In this document: positions 1-5,039 of the stretch, piece after piece
Layout of the letters: each line of letters opens with the position of its first letter
Numbering within the stretch: the stretch's first letter is position 1
NCBI GenBank assembly: GCA_028697935.1
Contig: JAQVEM010000093.1
Span: forward strand, 1 to 5,253
Length of the DNA stretch: 5,253 nucleotides
Direction: 5' to 3'
DNA from: Actinomycetota bacterium
GTDB taxonomy: Bacteria > Actinomycetota > Humimicrobiia > Humimicrobiales > Humimicrobiaceae
Made by a program: the position numbers and the translations under genes
Notes under the pieces: generated by a model
Database searches by the model: none
What the model was told of the DNA's origin: nothing
What the model saw: only the letters and a program-made list of their open reading frames with translations

Positions 1-214
1 AACTGTATTGTGTAAACCAGAATGTTATTCCTGCAAAAAATAATATCCCGGCAGTCCAGCTCAGAAATATTGATGAGCGCATGTTTGACTGTGATATAAC
101 GATAAAATACGGAACAAGCGCAAACCATGCGACGAATGCAAAACTATCTGTAAAAGAAGCAACAAGCATAGCTGCAGATAGTAGCGTTAAAAGAAATCTT
201 ACATAAAGCTTCAT
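1..214 (-). CDS. lnt: Apolipoprotein N-acyltransferase, N-terminal part (partial at window edge)
   Basis: The 71 codons visible read as the membrane N-terminus of Lnt, the inner-membrane enzyme that adds the third acyl chain to the N-terminal cysteine of lipoproteins. The support is a family-typical block AFVAWFALVPYFIVI at residues 26-40, a short hydrophilic turn (SQSNMRSS), then SWTAGILFFAGITFWFTQY at 52-70, matching the usual 'LGWLAGLVFFLGGLYWI' pattern. Three membrane segments lie at about 5-21, 25-40 and 49-67. The Pro-Pro often found before the second segment is replaced by TDS. The nitrilase-type catalytic domain, normally in the C-terminal half of a roughly 500-residue protein, is beyond the left edge, so function is not proven. 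The ATG at 214-212 is chosen because a TAG stop lies in frame two codons upstream; the Shine-Dalgarno is weak (AGATGG). It is divergent from a lipoprotein gene. Confidence 0.8.
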   Translation of the reverse strand, partial: MKLYVRFLLTLLSAAMLVASFTDSFAFVAWFALVPYFIVISQSNMRSSIFLSWTAGILFFAGITFWFTQYS

Positions 215-215
215 T

Positions 216-246
216 ATCTAATTAACCATCTAATTTCTTATTAGAT
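216..246. repeat. Three ATCTAAT/ATTAGAT heptamers in the lnt leader
   Basis: ATCTAATT occurs at 216-223 and again at 228-235, a spacing of 12 bp. The inverse, ATTAGAT, follows at 240-246. The second and third copies form a perfect 7-bp inverted repeat with a 5-nt spacer (228-234 with 240-246). The cluster lies between the proposed lnt start of transcription and its ATG, so it could be an operator or a small RNA hairpin near the ribosome binding site. No known regulator motif is recognised. Confidence 0.4.
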
Positions 247-256
247 TAAACCTGCT

Positions 257-284
257 ATTATTAACGATCTGGCAATTGTCTCAA
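257..284 (-). promoter_or_regulatory. Candidate promoter of lnt
   Basis: On the minus strand, TTGAGA (plus 279-284) and AATAAT (plus 257-262) lie 16 bp apart. Each differs from the sigma-70/sigma-A consensus at one base. Transcription would start near 250, giving a leader of about 36 nt before the lnt ATG at 214. AT-rich DNA produces such matches by chance, so this is a candidate only. Confidence 0.4.
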
Positions 285-660
285 GCAAATACTGGATACT
301 ATGGAAATTATTATACATTTTTTCTAATTTATAAGAAATTATAAGAAATAAGAGTGATATGAAATTTTTTGTGTAAATTTTTTTAAAGAAACTAAAATGA
401 GGCTTAAAACTCATTAATTTATGTATATTGATAATATGGATAATAAGTTTAAAATATTTATATATATGTTCTATTAGCAACACAGGTTTACGCCCTGCTC
501 TTTATAAAAGTGGGTTATGAAAACACCTCAGGTATATAATAGTTTATATGGCTTAGATTATTGTAAATCCTGGCTTTCTCTAATGTGTTTCTCTAGCATG
601 TTTTATATGATTTAGACTAATTCTTTAAATCTTTAAATAATTTTTTTAGATTATAGATTA
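285..660. other. Long AT-rich divergent spacer without a convincing gene
   Basis: This part of the 505-bp gap between lnt and the ABC operon has no open frame that looks like a real protein. An 80-codon minus frame (483-241) has the Ile/Lys/Phe/Tyr/Asn-rich make-up of translated AT-rich DNA. I looked for a T-box leader, because related tryptophan-type importers in Firmicutes can carry one, and the conserved AGGGTGGNACCGCG core is absent. Local details are a 9-bp ACCT-C-AGGT palindrome near 525-533 and an 8-bp tandem CTTTAAAT at 623-630 and 631-638. A -35/-10-like pair, TTGATA at 428-433 and TAAAAT at 450-455 with a 16-bp spacer, could start a longer operon leader. None can be assigned a role. 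Confidence 0.5.
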
Positions 661-669
661 TGTTATAAT
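661..669 (+). promoter_or_regulatory. Extended -10 promoter of the ABC importer operon
   Basis: TGTTATAAT is a perfect extended -10 element (TG-N-TATAAT) with the TATAAT hexamer at 664-669. No good -35 hexamer lies at the right distance, only a T-run around 641-647; an extended -10 can make up for that. The start of transcription would be near 676, leaving a 5' leader of about 44 nt, too short for a riboswitch from this promoter. Confidence 0.6.
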
Positions 670-705
670 ACAACGAAAAATATTTAGAAAGACAGCGAAA
701 ATAAA

Positions 706-713
706 AAGGAGGT
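706..713 (+). promoter_or_regulatory. Strong ribosome binding site that fixes a TTG start
   Basis: AAGGAGGT is near-perfect for pairing with the 16S rRNA 3' end. It sits 6 nt before the TTG at 720, and no in-frame ATG lies nearby before the signal peptide. The spacing makes TTG the start codon of the substrate-binding protein. Confidence 0.85.
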
Positions 714-719
714 AAGAAT

Positions 720-1703
720 TTGAAGAAAACAGTAACTTTTATAATCACGACAGCTCTTGTAATAGCTATGGTTTTGATGATGATGGCAGGTTGCACTGGT
801 AAGGGTTCTTCAGATGTCAAAAAGGTTGGTATTATCCAGTATGTAGAGCATATAGCACTGGACTCTGCAAGAGAAGGATTCATAGATGCCCTTGAAGATA
901 ATGGTTATATTGATGGGGAAAATATTGAAATTGATGTCCAGAATGCACAGGCAGATCAGAGTAACCTTTCGACTATAAGCGACCGTTTCGTAGCTAATAA
1001 AGTAGACCTTGTTCTTGCAATAGCAACCCCTGCTGCACAATCTATTGCAGGTAAAACTAAAGATATTCCGATAGTTGGAACCGCAATTACTGATTACGAA
1101 GCAGCAAAACTTGTAGAATCAAATGAAGCACCTGGCGGTAATGTCACCGGCACTACCGATATGAATCCAATTAAAGAACAGATAGACCTGCTGGTAAAGC
1201 TTGTACCCGATGCAAAGACCGTGGGTGTGATTTATACCTCAAGCGAAGACAACTCTATTGTCCAGGCAGCTATTGCAAAGGAAGCCATAGAAGCTCTCGG
1301 TCTGACTTACACAGAAGTAACTATAACCAGTTCCAATGATGTTCAGCAGGCTATCCAGTCTCTTGTTGAAAAATGCGATGCAATATATCTTCCTACTGAT
1401 AATGTGCTTGCATCATCTATGCCTATTATAAGTGGTGTTACCATAGAATCAAAAACTCCTGTTATCTGTGGTGAGGCTGGAATGGTTAGCAGTGGTGGTC
1501 TTGCTACTCTGGGAATTGACTATTATGATCTTGGTTACAAAACTGGTCTGATGGCTGTAAAAATTCTGAAAGGCGAAGCAGAACCGGCTACAATGCCAAT
1601 TGAATCGGCTGACAAATTTGAATTTGCCATTAATGGTACTGTTGCCAGGGCAATTGGTATCGAGATTCCTGAGGATCTGGCTGAATATGTTGTTGAATAT
1701 TAA
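720..1703 (+). CDS. ABC importer substrate-binding lipoprotein, ABC_sub_bind (DUF534/TrpX-like) family
   Basis: This 327-residue protein is the extracytoplasmic receptor of the importer encoded here. It starts with TTG after a strong ribosome binding site. Residues 1-24 form a lipoprotein signal peptide: KK, a hydrophobic stretch, then the lipobox MAGC with the lipidated cysteine at 25. The -3 residue is Met rather than the common Leu. The mature part has the family's two-lobe periplasmic-binding fold: VGIIQYVEH at 36-44, QNAQADQSNLSTI at 74-86, ATPAAQ at 102-107, IPIVGTAITD at 116-125, PGGNVTGTTD at 138-147, and VGVIYTSSEDNS at 168-179 opening the second lobe. Length is normal and I see no disruption. 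Relatives such as streptococcal TrpX bind aromatic amino acids; that this one does is inference. It leads a three-gene operon, separated from the permease by a hairpin-forming gap. Confidence 0.92.
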   Translation: MKKTVTFIITTALVIAMVLMMMAGCTGKGSSDVKKVGIIQYVEHIALDSAREGFIDALEDNGYIDGENIEIDVQNAQADQSNLSTISDRFVANKVDLVLAIATPAAQSIAGKTKDIPIVGTAITDYEAAKLVESNEAPGGNVTGTTDMNPIKEQIDLLVKLVPDAKTVGVIYTSSEDNSIVQAAIAKEAIEALGLTYTEVTITSSNDVQQAIQSLVEKCDAIYLPTDNVLASSMPIISGVTIESKTPVICGEAGMVSSGGLATLGIDYYDLGYKTGLMAVKILKGEAEPATMPIESADKFEFAINGTVARAIGIEIPEDLAEYVVEY

Positions 1704-1741
1704 ATTAAAAAAATTACCAGCAGTATGTTGTAATTTTAATT
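1703..1741 (+). promoter_or_regulatory. Intercistronic RNA hairpin between receptor and permease genes
   Basis: Directly after the TAA stop, 1710-1722 can pair with 1726-1737. AAAATTA pairs with TAATTTT and CAGCA pairs with TGTTG (one G-U), with a bulged C and a GTA triloop: 12 base pairs. AATT at 1703-1706 and 1738-1741 can extend it across a 3-A bulge. The 3' arm is U-rich but lacks the GC-rich stem of a strong intrinsic terminator. It probably acts as a leaky terminator or a 3' end stabiliser that lets the receptor be made in excess over the membrane parts; that role is inferred from position. Confidence 0.55.
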
Positions 1742-1772
1742 ATCTGAAAATAATAGAAATGAGTTGAATAGT

Positions 1773-2666
1773 ATGTTGCATATATTGATGGCAGCTGTTT
1801 CTCTGGGCTTGCTCTGGGCAATTATAACCATGGGTGTTTATATCACTTACAGAATACTGTCTATTGCAGATTTAACTGTGGAAGGTAGTATTGTCACAGG
1901 GGCAGCCATTGCTGCTGTTTTAATAACCAGGGGTATCAATCCGTATGCTGCAATTGGCTTTGCTTTTGTTGGTGGTATGGGAGCCGGGCTTATTACAGGA
2001 TTATTACATACGAGACTTAAAATTCCTGCACTGTTATCTGGTATACTGACAATGATTGCTCTTTATTCAATAAATTTGCATATTATGGGAAGGGCCAATA
2101 TCTCGTTACTAAAAGTTGACACTGCCTATACTGTTTTTGAAAATATGGGTCTTAATACTACAACTTCTGTTATTGTGGTTGGGATAATTTTTGTTAGCTG
2201 TTTGATTGGTATCTTATACTGGTTTTTTGGGACGGAAATAGGCAGTGCGATAAGAGCAACAGGTAATAATCCGCAGATGGCCCGCGCACAGGGCATAAAT
2301 ACAGATACAACAATTATACTTGGTTTAATGATAAGTAACGGTCTTGTAGCGACCGGAGGTGCATTGATTGCTCAGAGCCAGCGTTTTGCTGATATACAGA
2401 TGGGGATTGGTTCAATTGTCATTGGTCTTGCATCTGTAATTATAGGTGAGGTTCTTTTTGGCAAAAGAAATTTTGCCAGCAGACTTGTTTCACTGGTTCT
2501 GGGTGCTATTGTATATAGAATAATAATTGCAATTGTTCTAAAACTGGGTATGCCTGCTAACGACCTTAAGCTTTTTACGGCAATTACAGTTGCGATAGCT
2601 TTATCATTGCCCGTGTTTAGCTCTTATCTGGCAACTTTAAAAAAATCAATGAAAAGGAACAGGTAA
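1773..2666 (+). CDS. ABC importer permease, BPD_transp_2 (TrpY-like) family
   Basis: This is the membrane channel of the importer, 297 residues from the ATG at 1773. A TTG at 1764 would add three residues. I prefer ATG because the GAAATGAG-like sequence before it is better spaced and because MLHILMAAVSLGLLWA matches the usual N-terminus; the Shine-Dalgarno is weak either way. About eight or nine membrane segments are visible, near 8-27, 40-52, 58-78, 85-104, 131-152, 180-200, 213-234, 240-262 and 266-287. Family marks are YRILSIADLTVEGS at 26-39 and the cytoplasmic coupling loop GSAIRATGNNPQMARAQGI at 157-175, which would contact the ATPase. It ends in a basic tail (KKSMKRNR). The permease likely works as a homodimer, since only one permease gene is present. 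The next gene begins on the base after its stop codon. Confidence 0.9.
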   Translation: MLHILMAAVSLGLLWAIITMGVYITYRILSIADLTVEGSIVTGAAIAAVLITRGINPYAAIGFAFVGGMGAGLITGLLHTRLKIPALLSGILTMIALYSINLHIMGRANISLLKVDTAYTVFENMGLNTTTSVIVVGIIFVSCLIGILYWFFGTEIGSAIRATGNNPQMARAQGINTDTTIILGLMISNGLVATGGALIAQSQRFADIQMGIGSIVIGLASVIIGEVLFGKRNFASRLVSLVLGAIVYRIIIAIVLKLGMPANDLKLFTAITVAIALSLPVFSSYLATLKKSMKRNR

Positions 2667-3470
2667 ATGCTTACAGTTAAAAAAGTCACTAAAATATTTA
2701 ATCCCAGAACTGTTAATGAAAAAGTAGCCCTGCATGATGTCAGTCTTACTCTTAAAAAGGGCGACTTTGTAACATTAATTGGTGGTAATGGCTCCGGTAA
2801 ATCAACACTATTAAACTGTATAGCTGGTGTATATCAGGCAGACCAGGGCTCAATAATTATTAACGGGACAGACGTAACAAGACTTTGCGAATACAAACGA
2901 GCTGCACTGCTTGGTCGTGTATTTCAGGACCCTATGATGGGTACTGCTTCAGATATGGGTATAGAAGAAAACCTGGCTCTGGCTATGCGACGCGGGCAGC
3001 GCCGCAGTCTCAGATGGGGTATTACAAACAAAGAGCGCGAATATTATAAAGAATTACTAAAAAAATTAGGTCTTGGTCTGGAAAATCGGCTTAACGATAA
3101 AGTAGGGTTGCTTTCTGGTGGGCAGAGACAGGCACTGACACTACTTATGGCAATAGTAAAGAAACCAAAACTCTTGCTTCTTGATGAACATGCAGCCGCA
3201 CTGGATCCTCGAACTGCTAAGATGGTAATGGAACTAACTGATATAATAATTCAAGAGAACAATTTGACCACTTTGATGGTAACGCACAACATGCGTGATG
3301 CTATCAAGCATGGCAATCGGTTAGTAATGATGTATGAAGGCCAGATTATTCTGGATATTAAATATGAGGAAAAGCAAAAACTTACTGTTGAAGACCTGCT
3401 TGAACGTTTTGAAAGCATAAGTGGTGAAGAATTTACAGAAGACAGAGCATTATTATCTAAAGGTGATTAA
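2667..3470 (+). CDS. ABC importer ATP-binding protein (TrpZ-like)
   Basis: This 267-residue cytoplasmic ATPase powers the importer. All nucleotide-binding motifs are intact: Walker A GGNGSGKST at 39-47, Q-loop Q87 in VFQDP, signature LSGGQRQ at 149-155, Walker B LLLLDE at 169-174 with catalytic E174, D-loop ALDP at 178-181, and the switch histidine H207 in MVTHN. The run LLLLDEHAAALDPRTA closely resembles the version typical of ATPases paired with ABC_sub_bind receptors, which supports the operon assignment. A basic insertion, RRGQRRSLRWGI at 108-119, lies in the helical subdomain that contacts the permease; it is also usual in this group. The ATG immediately follows the permease TAA, and AAGGA at 2654-2658 inside the permease end serves as ribosome binding site, so the two genes are probably translationally coupled. 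No terminator is obvious downstream. Confidence 0.94.
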   Translation: MLTVKKVTKIFNPRTVNEKVALHDVSLTLKKGDFVTLIGGNGSGKSTLLNCIAGVYQADQGSIIINGTDVTRLCEYKRAALLGRVFQDPMMGTASDMGIEENLALAMRRGQRRSLRWGITNKEREYYKELLKKLGLGLENRLNDKVGLLSGGQRQALTLLMAIVKKPKLLLLDEHAAALDPRTAKMVMELTDIIIQENNLTTLMVTHNMRDAIKHGNRLVMMYEGQIILDIKYEEKQKLTVEDLLERFESISGEEFTEDRALLSKGD

Positions 3471-3666
3471 TAATAATTAATAAAGTAATAAAACAGCATA
3501 TATGCATAATATATATATATGTATAGCAACTATATGAGCTGGACACTAAAGAATACACCTGCAAAATTATCGTTTAATATGTATACTGCTGATAGTTCAG
3601 CAATTCTATGATTCTACTGATGATTTTGTGGTTCTATTAATTATAATTTTGAATTTTTTAGTCAGA
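3471..3666. other. Convergent spacer with short AT palindromes, no clear terminator
   Basis: Between the ATPase gene and the leftward hydrolase gene I see only small structures: a palindrome GCATATATGC at 3496-3505, an (AT)6 run at 3509-3520, a TATAG-CAA-CTATA stem-loop at 3522-3534, and TGCTGA-TAGT-TCAGCA at 3587-3602 (6-bp stem, tetraloop). None is followed by a T-run on either strand in the way an intrinsic terminator requires. Transcription may end by Rho or read through. No gene or RNA is recognised. Confidence 0.45.
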
Positions 3667-3729
3667 TTAGATTAATTCATCTATTTCACCTGTAGCTCCA
3701 GGGGTAAAATCAGGACCCCGATAGAAAAT
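3667..3729 (-). other. Possible frame-shifted C-terminal tail of the hydrolase
   Basis: In the hydrolase frame the protein ends ...KINDFLSGS at 3710. Shifting frame by one base within the TTTTC run at 3723-3727 gives YRGPDFTPGATGEIDELI followed by TAA at 3669-3667. Minus positions 3726-3667 are 24/60 G+C by hand count, visibly richer than the spacer beyond, and the residues (Pro, Gly, Asp, Glu, Thr) do not look like translated AT-rich noise. This could be the original tail, lost through a single T insertion or a sequencing error, or a chance open frame. Confidence 0.35.
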
Positions 3730-4846
3730 CATTAATTTTTGCTAAGACTTTTTTATCAGCCAGAATACCAGTGGTATGGAAATTATTTAACCAGTAAATC
3801 TCAGGACGACCAAGTTCTTCCCATAAGTGGTTAACTGACTTTTTGTTAAAGAAAAAATCATATTTAGCATTAATCATTAAAACATTTTGAGGATTAATTT
3901 TGTTTGCAAAAGTTATAGGGTCGCACAGAAAGCACATTCTGGCGGTTACTTCTTTCAAATCAGGATCAGATAGGCCTTCAGAATCAATTTTTATTTTTTT
4001 ATATTTTGTTTCTTTAAATTTTTTTAAAAATTCTGGAAAGCAAGCGTAAATTTCTCTGCATGCCTGCCGTCTTGTTTTATTCTTATATTTTTTATCTTTA
4101 TATATACAATTTCCTTTTAATGTTAACCTTGAGATCCCCTTCCAGTGAACTTCTTCCCAGTTTCCACCGCCAATCAGAAAAACACCTTTATTTATCCTGT
4201 TATCATTTGCCATTGCGATCACAGAAACCATGCACCCGAGACTTATTCCACATATGTAAATATTGTTAAATTTCCAGTTTTGTTTGAGAATATCTACTAG
4301 TTTTTTTATATCAACTACACTCTGGTGGAAAAATAGAAGTGTATCTAAATCGTTAAAATCTATTAGCCTGTGACCGCTTTTTTCACCTGCAGGGGTTCTA
4401 TTTAAATGGAATGGGAGGTTTAGAAAAGCACCGGAAATATTATTTGAATTTATTTTTTTAATAAAAGAATAGTATCTTTTTAATTTTACATCACTCGTTA
4501 AAAATCCATGGATAAGAATTAATATATCATTATTCTTACTCTTATTATCGAAGTTGTCATTATTATAATTATTATTGTAATCATTATTTTTATTATCTAA
4601 ATTGCCAGCGTTGCTCCCTGTTATATTTTTAGTTAAAAATAACCGGGCATGCACTCTGTCATTTATTTTTACTCCTGTGCTATATGGTGAATCATAGGTT
4701 AGTGTGTACTCTCTTATAGAATCATCTATGTTCTCTGATTCTATCAGGTTATAATCTCTATTACAGGTTGAATTACAGGTTGATGTTTCAGAATCATACT
4801 GATATAAATATATTGGTTTTATTTTCTCCGGTTTCATCTTCTGCAT
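3710..4846 (-). CDS. Alpha/beta hydrolase with Asn-rich insertion
   Basis: This 378-residue protein has no signal peptide and is likely cytoplasmic. It has the alpha/beta-hydrolase core: ILILIHGFL at 108-116 (oxyanion-hole HG), nucleophile elbow GISLG at 200-204 with Ser202, the acid Asp330 in LMINAKYDFFF, and His357 in NNFHTTG. The triad is therefore complete, and esterase, lipase or acyl-transfer activity is possible; the substrate is unknown. The segments LPFHLNRTPAGEKSG (144-158), GGGNWEEVHWKG (226-237) and LCDPITFA (307-314) recall a subgroup with some likeness to ABHD18, a tentative placement. Residues 79-107 are an Asn/Asp-rich low-complexity insertion just before the first core strand, and 22-29 repeat STCN twice. 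The start has no Shine-Dalgarno; M4 is an alternative. A frameshift may have shortened the C-terminus (see the adjoining entry). It is divergent from the YtxH-like gene. Confidence 0.82.
   Translation of the reverse strand: MQKMKPEKIKPIYLYQYDSETSTCNSTCNRDYNLIESENIDDSIREYTLTYDSPYSTGVKINDRVHARLFLTKNITGSNAGNLDNKNNDYNNNYNNDNFDNKSKNNDILILIHGFLTSDVKLKRYYSFIKKINSNNISGAFLNLPFHLNRTPAGEKSGHRLIDFNDLDTLLFFHQSVVDIKKLVDILKQNWKFNNIYICGISLGCMVSVIAMANDNRINKGVFLIGGGNWEEVHWKGISRLTLKGNCIYKDKKYKNKTRRQACREIYACFPEFLKKFKETKYKKIKIDSEGLSDPDLKEVTARMCFLCDPITFANKINPQNVLMINAKYDFFFNKKSVNHLWEELGRPEIYWLNNFHTTGILADKKVLAKINDFLSGS
4526..4612 (-). repeat. AT-rich trinucleotide-like tract coding the Asn/Asp-rich insertion
   Basis: The DNA is built largely from AAT/GAT/AAC-type codons on the coding strand, read as ATT/ATC triplets on the plus strand. 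Within residues 79-107, 14 of 29 are Asn and 5 are Asp, with scattered Lys and Tyr. It lies between the strand ending ...RLFLTKN and the core strand ILILIHG, so it is probably a disordered surface loop that grew by replication slippage and keeps the frame. Confidence 0.7.
4760..4783 (-). repeat. Perfect 12-bp tandem duplication in the hydrolase N-terminus
   Basis: ATTACAGGTTGA (plus strand) occurs twice head to tail at 4760-4771 and 4772-4783. On the coding strand each copy gives Ser-Thr-Cys-Asn, so residues 22-29 are STCNSTCN. The unit is a multiple of three and preserves the frame. Confidence 0.9.
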
Positions 4847-4862
4847 TTTTAATAGAATGTTA

Positions 4863-4893
4863 GTTATATAAAAATTTGCGAATTATTTTTGAA
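4863..4893 (-). promoter_or_regulatory. Weak candidate promoter of the hydrolase gene
   Basis: On the minus strand, TTCAAA (plus 4888-4893) lies 17 bp from TATATA (plus 4865-4870), or 19 bp from TATAAC (plus 4863-4868). Both are partial matches. A start near 4857 would leave a leader of only about 10 nt with no Shine-Dalgarno, so the mRNA may be nearly leaderless. The region is so AT-rich that chance matches are expected. Confidence 0.25.
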
Positions 4894-4960
4894 TTTGCTT
4901 ATTAATATATATAAACTCTCTCTTGATTTAATTTTTAATATTATCAAAAAAATTTTTTAT

Positions 4961-4990
4961 TTGAAATATATTAAAAATAATCCTTATAAT
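4961..4990 (+). promoter_or_regulatory. Sigma-A-type promoter of the YtxH-like gene
   Basis: TTGAAA at 4961-4966 and a perfect TATAAT at 4985-4990 are 18 bp apart. A second TATAAT at 4994-4999 could give an alternative start. Transcription would begin around 4997-5006, about 35-45 nt before the ATG. Confidence 0.6.
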
Positions 4991-5030
4991 ATGTATAATA
5001 AGAACAGAACTATAAATTTATTTAGACGAT

Positions 5031-5036
5031 GGAGGT
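5031..5036 (+). promoter_or_regulatory. Ribosome binding site of the YtxH-like gene
   Basis: GGAGGT lies 3 nt before the ATG at 5040, closer than the usual 5-9 nt but a strong match. No other start codon in this frame fits it better. Confidence 0.7.
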
Positions 5037-5039
5037 ATT

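Noticed and set aside
241..483. 80-codon minus-strand open frame upstream of lnt
   Set aside because: It begins with GTG, is dominated by Ile, Lys, Leu, Phe, Tyr and Asn as expected from translated AT-rich DNA, shows no recognisable domain, and covers the best lnt promoter. The last 17 residues look slightly more protein-like, but not enough to call a remnant.
484..719. T-box or tryptophan leader before the TrpX-like importer
   Set aside because: The T-box core sequence is absent, no Trp-rich leader peptide is present, and the best promoter leaves only about 44 nt of leader.
617..883. 88-codon minus-strand open frame
   Set aside because: It lies over the promoter, ribosome binding site and signal-peptide region of the substrate-binding protein gene and has no protein features of its own.
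810..1040. 76-codon minus-strand open frame
   Set aside because: Antisense shadow inside the well-supported substrate-binding protein gene.
3496..3534. AT-rich palindromes as the ABC operon terminator
   Set aside because: The stems have almost no G+C and no downstream T-tract, so they do not meet intrinsic terminator criteria.
3701..3719. GGGGT/ACCCC inverted repeat as a terminator
   Set aside because: The 5-bp stem has a 9-nt loop and no T-run follows on either strand. It also overlaps the hydrolase stop and the possible frame-shifted tail.
4060..4269. 69-codon plus-strand open frame
   Set aside because: Antisense shadow inside the hydrolase gene, whose catalytic motifs fix the coding strand.
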